Positions 27,002 to 36,007 of a DNA stretch of 52,981 nucleotides are shown here, one piece after another. Position 1 is the first letter of the stretch; each line of letters starts with the position of its first letter. The notes under the pieces are model-generated. The model ran no database searches. It had not been told where the DNA came from and was given only the letters and a program-made list of their open reading frames with translations. Source of the DNA: an uncultured Pseudomonadales bacterium. Lineage in GTDB: Bacteria; Pseudomonadota; Gammaproteobacteria; Pseudomonadales; Azotimanducaceae. Both the position numbers and the translations under genes were made by a program. The DNA lies in contig CAJJAX010000017.1 of NCBI GenBank assembly GCA_905182155.1, forward strand, positions 1 through 52,981, in the 5' to 3' direction.

Positions 27002-28168
27002 CTATCGCAAGGACGCTCCTAAGAGTTCGCGGGCAATCACGTGGCGCTGAACTTCACTCGGGCCTTCACCAATCCGGCGGATCCGCATTTCTCGATACCA
27101 GCGCTCAAAGGGCAGGTCTTTGGCAACGCCGAGGCCGCCGAACATCTGCATACAGCGGTCCACGACCCGCCCGCCGGCTTCGGTTGCGACCAGTTTTGCC
27201 ATGGCGGCTTCTTTACGATACGGCAAGCCTTGGCTCGCCTTGCTGGCCGCTTCAAGGGTGATCCAGAGTGATTGTTTGATATCGATATCATTGTCGACCA
27301 GCATCCACTGAATGGCTTGGCGTGAGGCCAGAGGCGCGCCAAAGGTTTCCCGTTGGGGCACATAGTCGAGGGCCATTTCTTGCGCTTTGATGGCGACCCC
27401 AATGCAGCCGGCCGCGTAGGGAATGCGTTGGCGGGTCAATCGGTCATTGGCAATGGCAAAGCCCTTATTCACCTCGCCCAAGATGTTGCTGTGGGGCACG
27501 ACCATGTCCTCAAACTGCAGCTCGGTCGCGTAGTGCGCCGAGCGAAGCGTGTGCACGATACGCCTGACATGAAACCCAGGGGTGTCGGTATCAACGATAA
27601 AACAGGTGACGCCATTGCGACCCTTGTCTTGGCTGGTCCGTGCGAAAACAAGTCCAAAATCGGCGCGGTCAGCGCCGCTGATCCACAGTTTAGCGCCGTT
27701 GATGATCCAGTCATCACCAACCCGAACGGCTTTGGTTTCGATGGCTCTGGCGGGGTCTGATCCGCCGGAGGGTTCAGACAGACCAAAAAACCCGCGTTTT
27801 TCGCCCCGGAGTGTTGGGTAAAGGTAGGCTTCTTTTTGGGCGTCGGTCGCTTCGAATAATTGCGCGAGGCCCGCGCCACCAAAGGCGCCATAACAAGGCG
27901 CATACAGCCCCGCTCGATGTTGCGCCATCTCGACAGCGATAAGGGTTCGGGTAATCAGGTCAATATCGGGCCCACCATATTCTGGCGGAATATCAAGCCC
28001 ATACAGCCCCATCGATTTTGTGATGCCGATCAATCGCGCTTGGTCCTCGGGTTCGAGCGAATCGGCATCCGGGTCGATGTTGATTTCCAGCGGTAGAATT
28101 TCTTCTCGAACAAAACGCCGCACCATGGCGATAATGAGGGTTTGTTCGTCGGTGAGTTCAAGGTTCAT
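27002..28168 (-). CDS. Acyl-CoA dehydrogenase
   Basis: A full-length 388-residue enzyme with LYGLDIPPEYGGPDIDL, LSEPSGGSDPA, WISGADRADFGLVFART and the C-terminal RIGEGPSEVQRHVIARELL carrying the catalytic Glu (EGPSE). It oxidises an acyl-CoA ester with FAD and passes electrons to electron-transfer flavoprotein. Its ATG overlaps the stop of the upstream small gene (ATGA), and that gene overlaps the thiamine-pyrophosphate enzyme gene, so all three are translationally coupled. The substrate may be a 2-hydroxyacyl- or branched-chain acyl-CoA, but this is inference from the neighbour only. Confidence 0.9.
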   Translation of the reverse strand: MNLELTDEQTLIIAMVRRFVREEILPLEINIDPDADSLEPEDQARLIGITKSMGLYGLDIPPEYGGPDIDLITRTLIAVEMAQHRAGLYAPCYGAFGGAGLAQLFEATDAQKEAYLYPTLRGEKRGFFGLSEPSGGSDPARAIETKAVRVGDDWIINGAKLWISGADRADFGLVFARTSQDKGRNGVTCFIVDTDTPGFHVRRIVHTLRSAHYATELQFEDMVVPHSNILGEVNKGFAIANDRLTRQRIPYAAGCIGVAIKAQEMALDYVPQRETFGAPLASRQAIQWMLVDNDIDIKQSLWITLEAASKASQGLPYRKEAAMAKLVATEAGGRVVDRCMQMFGGLGVAKDLPFERWYREMRIRRIGEGPSEVQRHVIARELLGASLR

Positions 28169-28482
28169 AAGATGGGACTCAGTCGGCCTAGGGGAATGTT
28201 GGGGTTCTCGGGTGGCAGTTCACCGTGATAGGCCTTGTGCAGCATTAGCAGTTCGCGGTATCGACTGAGATAGCTGGCGGTAATCTCAATCCGAATCTGG
28301 CAGGCGCGAGGCATCCTCGAAAACGCCTTTTGAATTTCACCCCGTAAACCGAAGGCTGAGTTGCCGCCGGCATAACCGATATACAGGCTCTCGCCTTCAC
28401 GACCGCCTATTTCGAAAACACCGAGATGCCCATGAATGTTCGGCAAGGCGGTTTTGATGTCTTGCCAAGGCTTATGTCGCAT
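28165..28482 (-). CDS. Small unknown protein, coupled between TPP enzyme and acyl-CoA dehydrogenase
   Basis: I choose the ATG at 28482 (105 residues). It overlaps the end of the TPP enzyme by 11 bases (ATGCGACATAA) and ends overlapping the dehydrogenase start. The sequence contains GHLGVFEIGGREGESLYIGYAGG and FGLRGEIQKAF, which resembles the start of a GIY-YIG-like fold (GVFEIG, then LYIGYAGG, then an Arg-containing helix). I have no strong match and do not assign a nuclease function. The tight coupling suggests it works with its neighbours in acyl-CoA metabolism. Confidence 0.6.
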   Translation of the reverse strand: MRHKPWQDIKTALPNIHGHLGVFEIGGREGESLYIGYAGGNSAFGLRGEIQKAFSRMPRACQIRIEITASYLSRYRELLMLHKAYHGELPPENPNIPLGRLSPIL

Positions 28483-30154
28483 GGGGTGCTTCTGGCCGCA
28501 GATTGGCATCCACTTCGTAGTCTTGTTTCGGCATGATGGAAATCTCCATCGGGTCAAAATGCGCCATATCGATATCAATCAGATAGGGGCCGCTCGTGGC
28601 CATCGCCTCGGTCAGCGCGCCTTCGAAGGCGTCAAGACTCTGAACCCGTTGGCCCGGCACGCCCATGCTGCGCGCCATGGTGGCAAAGGCAACCTTGCCG
28701 AGGTCCGTCTCATTGATTCGACCAAACCGCGTCTCTTGCAGCCAACGTAAGACGCCGTAACCCGAATCGTTGAAGACGCAGATGATGAGGGGCACTTGGT
28801 ATTGTGCGGCGGTGGCAAGTTCGGTGGCATGAAACATAAAACCGCCATCGCCATGGACCACGAGGGTTTGCTTGCCAGAGCCAATCGCCGCCCCCAGCGC
28901 CATTGGGAACCCGGGGCCGATGGCGCCAGAGGTTGGGTTGATGGAGGTGCGGGGGTGCAGAATTGGAAACTGCTGGTTCCCCCAGTTATAGGCTGAAATG
29001 GTTTGGTCTCGTACAAACACGCCATCATCCGGCAGTTTCGCCCGAATGAGGTCCATGATGATTGGGAAGTCTTGGCCTAGACGCCGGCGCATGGAGGCCC
29101 GCAAGCCATCCCGGGCTTCCCAAAGGGTTTGGTTGAACTGATCGTCGTTGACGTCCACGTCCGGTAGGGCGTCGATCAAGGCTTGCAGGGCCGCTTTTGC
29201 ATCGGCCAAAACGGGAAATGCCGCCGCATGGGTTCGCCCAATCATCGGCCCATCGATATCAATTTGAATCAGATCGCCGGGTGGCGTTTGCGCTTGAAAC
29301 TGGCCATCCACCCCAACCGCGAAGCGGGTTCCGATCGCGAGGGTCACGTCGGCCTCATGAAGGCTTTTATACAGGCCTGCGCTATTGTAGTAGTTGCCAA
29401 TGCTGCGCGGGTCGGTCTCCGCAATCGCGCCGCGACCATCAACAGTGGTGATCACGGGGCAGTCTAGTTTGGTGGCCAAAGCCTGAAGTTCATCACTTGC
29501 ACCCGCGGCAATCACGCCGCCACCGGCGATAATGATCCGCCGTTTTGAGCGGGTAATTCGGTCAGCAGCGGCGCGAATTTGTTGTGGGTCAGGCGGGTAG
29601 TGGGTGCCCGTTGGATAAGACAGTTGCACCGGGTTGGCCGCGGCATATTGCAGATCAATCGGAACTTCAATGGCGCCTGGCGCCGGCCTGCCGGTAAATA
29701 AGTCAGCGATCAGCAGCTGCAAGCAAGGGCCCAGTTGCTCGATATGGCGCGGACTCTCGACGCGGCGACAGACTGTTTTCAGCATCGCCACTTGGTTCTC
29801 CGCTTCATGCACATAACCCACGCCCCGGCCATAAAAAGCCGTCTCTGCTTGGCCGGTAATGACCAAAACCCGAGACGAGCCGTATTGCGCCTCATAGAGG
29901 CCCGTGACTGTGTTCGAGGTGCCTGGGCCGGTTGAGGCAATCATGACGCCCAGTTTTCCGGTCGCGCGCGCGTAACCGTCGGCGGCATGGGTGCCAGCTT
30001 GCTCATGCCGAACGTTAATGATCTGGGTTTTCCCCAAGCGATTGATCGCATCAAAGATGGGCATGTTGTGTATGCTGACAATGCCAAAGACGTGTTCGAC
30101 GCCCAATTGGACCAAGCTTTCAGCGATTAAATCAGCACCGGTAAAGTCGTTCAC
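28472..30154 (-). CDS. Thiamine-pyrophosphate enzyme, acetolactate-synthase/2-hydroxyacyl-CoA-lyase type
   Basis: The 560-residue protein has the three domains of the family: N-terminal pyrimidine-binding domain with the catalytic Glu in NVRHEQAGTHAADGYARATG (about residue 51), central domain (RRIIIAGGGVIAAGAS) and C-terminal ThDP-pyrophosphate domain with HGDGGFMFHATELATAAQY (the GDG motif, with Asn in VFNDSGYG). Members make acetolactate, cleave 2-hydroxyacyl-CoA or decarboxylate oxalyl-CoA. The start is GTG at 30154 with AGGAG upstream. It heads a coupled three-gene operon with an acyl-CoA dehydrogenase, which favours a role in acyl-CoA or keto-acid catabolism over amino-acid synthesis; no regulatory subunit gene (IlvH) is nearby. 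Confidence 0.85.
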   Translation of the reverse strand: MNDFTGADLIAESLVQLGVEHVFGIVSIHNMPIFDAINRLGKTQIINVRHEQAGTHAADGYARATGKLGVMIASTGPGTSNTVTGLYEAQYGSSRVLVITGQAETAFYGRGVGYVHEAENQVAMLKTVCRRVESPRHIEQLGPCLQLLIADLFTGRPAPGAIEVPIDLQYAAANPVQLSYPTGTHYPPDPQQIRAAADRITRSKRRIIIAGGGVIAAGASDELQALATKLDCPVITTVDGRGAIAETDPRSIGNYYNSAGLYKSLHEADVTLAIGTRFAVGVDGQFQAQTPPGDLIQIDIDGPMIGRTHAAAFPVLADAKAALQALIDALPDVDVNDDQFNQTLWEARDGLRASMRRRLGQDFPIIMDLIRAKLPDDGVFVRDQTISAYNWGNQQFPILHPRTSINPTSGAIGPGFPMALGAAIGSGKQTLVVHGDGGFMFHATELATAAQYQVPLIICVFNDSGYGVLRWLQETRFGRINETDLGKVAFATMARSMGVPGQRVQSLDAFEGALTEAMATSGPYLIDIDMAHFDPMEISIMPKQDYEVDANLRPEAPHAT

Positions 30155-30574
30155 AGCAGAGCTCCTGGTTTGTGAAGATAATTTTATTGGTTACAGCCAG
30201 GGCGAGATCGCGCGTAAAAACTAAGAGGCGATGGCTTATAGCGCTTTGATCGGGCCGTGGTGGGCTGGACAGACCACGATCCGGTGCGGCCTTTGGTTGG
30301 CGGCCGCTATTGAACGGAAACAATTTGACCGCCGAAAACCAAACTAGATGTTGTCCTGCGGGTTTTGAGCGCTTGTCGCGAGTTGAAAACCCATGGGCCC
30401 ATGGTAGGGCGCCCGGGGATGGGGCTGGCCCAGCAGGCCAAGGGGGTGAAGCAGAAGGGGGTTTTTAAAAGCGTCATCTTTTTTTTATCGGCCGAGTTGC
30501 TCTGACCTTCTCACCCTGGGCTGCGTTCGTCAATTCGGGGTTTCGGCCCTTTCTATGACGGTTTGAGCAAGGCC
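30155..30574. other. Intergenic region without a supported gene
   Basis: These 420 bases separate two minus-strand genes. They contain one short T run (8 T at about 30480-30487) and no conserved frame. The promoter of the TPP-enzyme operon should be near 30160-30250, but no convincing -35/-10 pair was identified. Confidence 0.4.
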
Positions 30575-32008
30575 TTATCGTTTGAGCAGTGCCCCGAGTA
30601 ATTTTGGTGATTGCACGAAGCCGATAGCCGCCGCGACCCGAAGGGCGGTATTCATCGGGTAGGGCAAGGTGTGGATGCCGCCATGGACCCGAATGCAGCC
30701 GGGCTGGGGCGCTGTTGGATGCAGCCAGTCATGCACGGCTAGCAGTCCGTTCAGCGTCTGCGATTGGACCGGGGTGAAGGTTTGCACACCAAGTGCGGCC
30801 GAGCCGCCAAAAGCCGCATCGAAGACTGGATGGGCGATGGAGCGAGTTTGGGTAATCGGCGCCGTGTTGGCAGACACCCGCAGCGGCGCCCGTTGATCGC
30901 TCGGAAATTGGCCCTGTTGAACCCAAGTCTCGGCCGTCATGAGTTTGGCCAGATACTGGGCCGCTTGATAGCTTGCACCTTGCGTTCCCACGATCGTTCG
31001 GCTCGCCCCAAGGTCGCCCTGTCGTACAACGCCGCCACCGCTGCCGAGCAAGCCCAGCTTGTCGAGCGCCGCTTCCCAGCCTGGCCGGCTGTCTTTTCGG
31101 TGGGTCAGTGCAAGCAAATCAACGGAATCTAAGGGCGTCGCCGTCGTCGGTGACAAGAGCATCGTGGCGCTCTGAATGAGCGCGCTGGGCAAGGCGTTAA
31201 CGATGGCATTCATGGCGGCGGCGAGCCGCATTTCTCGCGCTTGGCCCGGGGCGTAAGCGTAAAGGCAAAGATCAAGCGGTTGGCCCTCGGCAAAGGCCAA
31301 GATGGTGGCAAGGATCTCGGCGGGTTGGGTCAGTAAATCAGCGCCGTCGACAGGAAACTGTACGCCACCGCCCCGAAACAGGGAGGTCGCAAGCACGGTT
31401 GGCGGCGCAAGATCTAACCAAAGAATCTCAGCGCCCGCTGCGCTGAACTGTGCGGTGGGCGCCATCTCTGCGCTGGCGCCAAAGATCACAACCTTGCGCT
31501 CGGATAAGTCGAGCTGATGCGGTTCACCCAAATGCTGCGCCAGCCAGTCCAGGGCCACCTTGGCATTCTGAGAGACGATGTTGGCTGATAACAGCGCTTG
31601 GCCAAGGCAGGCAAGGTCCGCCCAGTCTTGTTTGAGGAAATGCAGGTTGGGTTGCCAGCCTGGGTCACAATTTGGTGGCAGACGCTCGAGCAGTAGTGGT
31701 TTCGCGGGACGCGTTAGGTGTTCCTGCAGGGGGTGGGTGCCTTCATCGTTTGCGTAAACCAAGTGCGCCTGAAACGTTTCAGCCAGTAGCCGAGCAATGT
31801 CTGCCCGGGCCGGATGGTTGATTCTTGCGGCTTCAAAACGAGGCAGTGTCGTCACGTAGCGGCGTTTAAAATCCGCCGCGCTCTTGGGAAAATCAATCTC
31901 AGCAAAAGCCGAAGGATGCGCCTGAACGGCGGTATCTAGGCAGCGGTATAGGATTTCGCTTGCCGAGCTACCGGGTCGAAGTTGGATTCCGTATTCTGCA
32001 GTTTTCAT
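30575..32008 (-). CDS. Unknown 477-residue protein with a Rossmann-like segment
   Basis: I do not recognise this family. The mid-part has a nucleotide-binding look: DLSERKVVIFGASAEMAPTA (about residues 170-188) resembles the beta1-loop-helix start of an NAD(P)-binding Rossmann fold, and AGAEILWLDLAPP could be the second beta strand. No obvious catalytic triad, transmembrane segment or signal peptide is seen. The frame is long, uses common codons and has a clear start near 32008, so it is a real gene. The C-terminal region has many small residues and several Pro, which may be a second domain. Neighbours give no clear hint (TPP enzyme, GST). Confidence 0.6.
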   Translation of the reverse strand: MKTAEYGIQLRPGSSASEILYRCLDTAVQAHPSAFAEIDFPKSAADFKRRYVTTLPRFEAARINHPARADIARLLAETFQAHLVYANDEGTHPLQEHLTRPAKPLLLERLPPNCDPGWQPNLHFLKQDWADLACLGQALLSANIVSQNAKVALDWLAQHLGEPHQLDLSERKVVIFGASAEMAPTAQFSAAGAEILWLDLAPPTVLATSLFRGGGVQFPVDGADLLTQPAEILATILAFAEGQPLDLCLYAYAPGQAREMRLAAAMNAIVNALPSALIQSATMLLSPTTATPLDSVDLLALTHRKDSRPGWEAALDKLGLLGSGGGVVRQGDLGASRTIVGTQGASYQAAQYLAKLMTAETWVQQGQFPSDQRAPLRVSANTAPITQTRSIAHPVFDAAFGGSAALGVQTFTPVQSQTLNGLLAVHDWLHPTAPQPGCIRVHGGIHTLPYPMNTALRVAAAIGFVQSPKLLGALLKR

Positions 32009-32332
32009 GGTTCGTGTTGTGCCTGATTGGGTGAGCGATTTGGGTTCCGGGTTTGGGCCTTCGTCTTTTGAGTTCAGTCATCATCAAGGCTAAGGCTGGC
32101 ATGTTACCTTAGTCAGGGTGTTATGCGGGTTATTGGCGTCGGATGACCCTGCAAGCGCCTCGGATTTGCGCAATCGATTTTTTGACCGGCTACTGGGGGA
32201 TCGGGCTTAGCACATCTTGCCGAGTCCTAAGATAATCGGTTCCGCTAAAAACCAGTGATGGCGCTGATCGACGCGGCTTTCAGGTCGATTGCCGTGCGCT
32301 CAGGATGCTGGCTCGCAACGGTCAAGGTTTTC
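32009..32332. other. Intergenic region without a supported gene
   Basis: No frame, repeat array or clear hairpin was seen in these 324 bases between two minus-strand genes. Confidence 0.4.
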
Positions 32333-32965
32333 TTAAGCACTGCCTGACGCGGGCGCCTGGCGTTGCGCGACTTGGGCGCGCTGGAACCCCGATCGCGCTT
32401 TAAGTCGTTCGAGGTAGGAAAGGGTCGGCGCTTTATACGCTTCTGAAATACCGAGGTTCTCGCCTAAATACAGGGCGTAGCCGCAAGCAATATCGGCGAT
32501 GGTAAAACGATCAGCAACCAAAAATTCGTGATCGGTGACCCGGGCATTCAGCATTCGCAGCCGCGACAGGTACCACTTCTTATAATCTTCACCGACGAGC
32601 GCTTTGGTTTCATCGGGCTCGAGTTGGGTGTACCGCAGGTAGAGCGTTTGCGGAAAGGTCAGCGTTGCATCGCTGTGGTACAGCCAATTCAGGTAAGCGC
32701 CGTATTCAGGCGCCTCCGGCCTGACCCCAAAAAGATATTGCTGATGGGCTTCAACGAGGTAATGACAAATCCCCGATGACTCGGTCATATGATGATCGCC
32801 ATCCACAAAGTAAGGCACCGTGCCAAGCGGGTTCACCGCGAGATAGCCATCGTGGAGAAATCTGGGCGGAAATGGCATGACTTCCAACTCGTAAGGCAGG
32901 CCCATTTCTTCCAAGGCCCAAAGCGCCCTGAGTGATCTTGCATCATGACAGTGCCAAAGTTTCAT
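32333..32965 (-). CDS. Glutathione S-transferase family protein
   Basis: This 210-residue protein has the usual GST layout: thioredoxin-like domain (MKLWHCHDARSLRALWALEE with Ser11, NPLGTVPYFVDG with the cis-Pro, TESSGICHYLVE as glutathione-binding motif) and helical C-terminal domain ending around residue 200. The start at 32965 has AGGAG upstream. It is unrelated in detail to the GST at 21299-22078. The likely role is glutathione conjugation in detoxification or catabolism; no substrate can be inferred. It is transcribed alone on the minus strand. Confidence 0.88.
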   Translation of the reverse strand: MKLWHCHDARSLRALWALEEMGLPYELEVMPFPPRFLHDGYLAVNPLGTVPYFVDGDHHMTESSGICHYLVEAHQQYLFGVRPEAPEYGAYLNWLYHSDATLTFPQTLYLRYTQLEPDETKALVGEDYKKWYLSRLRMLNARVTDHEFLVADRFTIADIACGYALYLGENLGISEAYKAPTLSYLERLKARSGFQRAQVAQRQAPASGSA

Positions 32966-33232
32966 ATAATGCTCCTAGCAGCCTGGATAGATTGTGTTCT
33001 TGGGCGGGGTGCTTCGGCAAACCAATCTAAAAATGCCGCCAGCATGGTTTGAGTTGATACCGGTAAGTTTGACATCCAATGTCCTTATAACGGCCGCGAC
33101 CTAAACGCCGTTAAAACCCCTGCTGACGCCAATTAAATTCAGGCTCTTTAAGGTCGCTGCCAGTATCTCGGCGATGTCGCGCTGTCTAGGACTTTGGCGT
33201 CGCCTCGTATGATGATGCCGCTAAGCAGCCCA

Positions 33233-33535
33233 CTAATCAGGCTTGCGAGTGCCTTCAAAGGTCGCCTGACCAAACGCGCCTAATTTAGCAGTGCCCGAAA
33301 TGCTATCGCCCGAGATCACAGCTTGGCACTCAATGGTCATGGGCATTGGCTGTGTCATCGCAATGTTAAACGTCAAAGTATCGCCGTCGACCGTGCCGTC
33401 GCTAAATGCCTGTTCACCCTGAGGGCCTGCCATCGAGCCAGACAGCACGCCATTGTCATCCGTCAGGGACAACGTTGCATCTTGCGCGCCCATCGGGGAT
33501 TTCATTGTGACCGCCCATTTACCGGTTGCTGACAT
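33233..33535 (-). CDS. Small beta-rich protein of unknown function
   Basis: The 100-residue product has alternating polar/hydrophobic strands (GKWAVTMKSPMGAQDATLSL, VDGDTLTFNIAM, TIECQAVISGDSISGTAKLG), suggesting a small beta-barrel of lipocalin-like topology, and no signal peptide. The start at 33535 has a strong AAAGGAG. No family is recalled. Its small size and clear RBS support it as a real gene. It lies between a GST and a sulfotransferase gene without visible coupling. Confidence 0.7.
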   Translation of the reverse strand: MSATGKWAVTMKSPMGAQDATLSLTDDNGVLSGSMAGPQGEQAFSDGTVDGDTLTFNIAMTQPMPMTIECQAVISGDSISGTAKLGAFGQATFEGTRKPD

Positions 33536-33684
33536 AGTGATCTCCTTTTAGTTGTCTTGTTTGCTGAGCATACCCCAGCGACTCGGGCGCCAACACCCTT
33601 GATTGGCCAAGAACAAATGCCGAATCCGTCGCGCTTCCTGCATCACCTTAAGCTCAGCAAGGCTTAACAAATATCGGGCGGGCT

Positions 33685-34323
33685 CTATTGTTTTTCTGAG
33701 GCCTTGTGCCAGATGCTTTTAAAATCCTCGGTTGAGTTGACCCGGGGATAGGGCTCGCTGGGGAGGTCCTTGCCTAAAAAGTTACACAAAGCTGGCCAGC
33801 CACTGGCTGCTTCAAAAACCAACAATTTGGCAGGGTCCACGGCTTTTATCACAGCTTCATTGTGCCGGTTAAAAACATCAATCACATGTTGCCGATCGTC
33901 CATGCGGCTGTCAAAAACTCGGTTCCAAATGATCTCCATCGCCCATTCGCCGGCGGCATGATTAGCGGGTTCATCACTGTCAAAGCGCGCCTTGGATGAG
34001 GCATAAATGGTGTTCATCACGCTGTCGTACCACTTCTCAGGATCTCGAAGCGACAAGATGATTTTAGCGTCAGGGTAGGCCGCGCTGAGTTCCTGCCAGA
34101 GATTGCAACTGGGCCAGTCGACCGTTGCGGTATAGCCTGAAAACAAGGCTGGCCAGTCGACCGCTTCACCCAGGTGAGCCGCCTTCCAGAGCGCTTGATG
34201 GTCCGGATGATGTCGCAGTTCCATCATGTGATAGCACTGGTTATAGCCCAGCATTTCGAGCCCATACTTGAGCGAGAGCGTGCCGGTTCTGCCAAATCCG
34301 GCACCGATGACTTCAAGTGACAT
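33685..34323 (-). CDS. Sulfotransferase-family protein
   Basis: From the ATG at 34323 (AAGGA upstream; the ATG 78 bases further out is less good) the product has 212 residues. It begins with the P-loop-like motif GAGFGRTGTLSLKYGLE that binds the 5'-phosphosulfate of PAPS, and has LSLRDPEKWYDSVMNTIY, the 3'-phosphate motif with Arg-Asp-Pro and Ser. Substrates of such small sulfotransferases include lipids, steroids and carbohydrates; the true substrate here is unknown. No operon partner. The short tandem array at 34534 lies upstream of it. Confidence 0.86.
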   Translation of the reverse strand: MSLEVIGAGFGRTGTLSLKYGLEMLGYNQCYHMMELRHHPDHQALWKAAHLGEAVDWPALFSGYTATVDWPSCNLWQELSAAYPDAKIILSLRDPEKWYDSVMNTIYASSKARFDSDEPANHAAGEWAMEIIWNRVFDSRMDDRQHVIDVFNRHNEAVIKAVDPAKLLVFEAASGWPALCNFLGKDLPSEPYPRVNSTEDFKSIWHKASEKQ

Positions 34324-34699
34324 GTGGTTTCCTTGCATTACTTTAAGGTTAGGGCAATGTGATTGCGCGCTCACTACACCATAAAAACCACAGCCGCTCA
34401 ATCAACCCGTGCCGCTTGGCAGATGGGTTGCCGGCGCGGGTAAATCGCATGTGTGATCCGCGCGCACGCGTCTGAGCCGTCAGCACTGCGTTGAATCGCG
34501 CGCTGTCGCCCTATTTCTTTGGGCTAGGTCGTTCAACCGATGCTTTGCAACCGATATTTTTGCAACCGATGTTATTGCAACCGATGTTATTGCATCGGGG
34601 GCCCGTTCAAACGAGCCTAAACCGTCTGTCCGCCCGACCTCACGCCAAACCCAGCTGAGCGAGCTTAAAGTGGGTTGGGGCGTCGCCTTGTTGGCCCCT
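34324..34699. other. Intergenic region with a 15-bp array
   Basis: The 376 bases between the sulfotransferase start and the selenoprotein-candidate stop hold no supported gene. They contain the CAACCGAT-type array at 34534-34592. Confidence 0.5.
34534..34592. repeat. 14-15-bp tandem repeat CAACCGATGTTATTG type (4 copies)
   Basis: Four copies: 34534-34547, 34548-34562, 34563-34577 and 34578-34592. The last two are identical and the first two slightly diverged. A partial CATCGG follows. Confidence 0.92.
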
Positions 34700-35807
34700 T
34701 CAGGCCTTCCAGGGCTGATAATAATTTGCCGGGCCTTCTGCGCGAATATCGGTTAGCCAATCGCCCTGGTAGGGCCACTGCTCGGGATGATCTGGGTGGG
34801 GACCTTGCCAAAATCGCTCGAACGGGCCTGCGGCTGCCACGGTTTCGAGCGACCAGGCCTGCCGGCGATAGGTCCAACTGTCCGGCACGAGCCGGTGGGC
34901 GGCTTGAAAATGTTCAACCGCAATGGCCTTCTGGTCGTGTACAACGGCTTCACAAGCGAGCTCAAAATGAGCATGGCCCAGGGCGCGTTCAGCCGATTGG
35001 GGGCCGGCCCGGGCAGTCACCGCCTCCGGCGAGAGCGCATGGGGGCTGTCAGCGCCCCGATGAATCCAATCCTGTAAGGCGGCATGGTAGCGTGCCGGGT
35101 CACTTTCGATGTGGGCAGCTTCCCCCATGATCGCCATCATGCGGGGCGGCCGCTGGCAGATCGATGTTCGGCCCGCTGTCTTCAGACGCGTCTTTGGGTG
35201 GCGCGGGTGCTGCTTCAGCAGGACGCACGATATTGCCTTGCTCATCAATCCAGATACTGCTGGGTATATTGACCACACCAAATAAGTCCGCCATAACATG
35301 ATGCTGGTCAATCAATGAAGGGTGTTGCGGCTGCGCTGCTTCAATAAAATTACGACAACCATCAGCGCCTAACGTATCTAGACCAACGGTGACGAGTTCA
35401 AAACCTTGAGTGTGTAGTTCTTGTCTGAGTGCTTGCCACACGGGCAAATCGCCAGAGCATCCTCAGTAGGGTGCCCAGGCATAAACGAGTACTTTCTTAC
35501 CCTTCAAACTGGACAGCTTGAATTCATTGCCATCGATATCTGGCAGTTGTAGTTCAGGTGCTTTCGCCGAACTCAGCGCACGCCCACCAATTGAATCCGG
35601 ACCCATAGCCCAAAGCTTCGCTTGCGGTTCATGCGCTAAGGGTAAATTCATGGCGTCGGCCAGCGCGATGGCGGGTAAGGCGTCAGTGTCCGTCGGGAAA
35701 GGCAATGGGATGCAGGTCTCTGCCTTGCAAGCGCCTTCTGGCTTGAAGGTCCATCCTGTTGCCGCCTCGAAGGCGCGTTTCTCGATTGTTTGGCCGTAGA
35801 CAATCAT
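34700..35807 (-). CDS. Thioredoxin/ResA-like selenoprotein candidate, WAPY-U-GC motif (with one frameshift downstream)
   Basis: The gene reads from ATG 35807 to TGA 34700. Residues 1-114 end with SLKGKKVLVYAWAPY, then an in-frame TGA (35463-35465), then GCSGDLPVWQALRQELHTQG and VTVGLDTLGADGCRNFIEAA. TGA sits exactly where a thioredoxin-fold ResA/TlpA-type protein has its redox-active Cys (WAxxCxxC region), and Cys follows two residues later, so it reads WAxxU-G-C. I recall a ResA-like WAxxUGC selenoprotein family with this pattern. A bacterial-SECIS-like hairpin lies at 35424-35456. The C-terminal part (HFQAAHRLVPDSWTYRRQAW) continues in another frame after a single-base frameshift near 35142-35146. 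Selenocysteine would replace the Cys and raise reactivity. The selA/selB/selC genes are not in the window. Confidence 0.8.
35424..35456 (-). promoter_or_regulatory. Candidate bacterial SECIS element
   Basis: In the mRNA, 14 bases after the TGA, UUUGCC and GGCAAG (six pairs, one U-G) close an apical loop CGUGU (35438-35442) with G at its second position. A lower helix pairs UCUG with CAGA across a 4x4 internal loop. Bacterial SECIS elements are such hairpins, with a G in the first positions of the apical loop, located about 16-37 bases past the UGA. Confidence 0.65.
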
Positions 35808-36007
35808 ATGGTCCGCTCTTTTTTTATGCTATTTCACGTAAATGTAGAGAAAATTTTAAAAAAAGAAATGCCGAAAGCGCCGCAGCACTTTACCCCTTTG
35901 CCGGTTGTTTTCATCGCGATCGCGGCGCTGGGGAAGGTCAAAATAGCGCTTATTCCTAAGAGTGAGTGTGCTACTGTCTTGGATCAGAACCAAGCAGGAG
36001 ATTGTAG

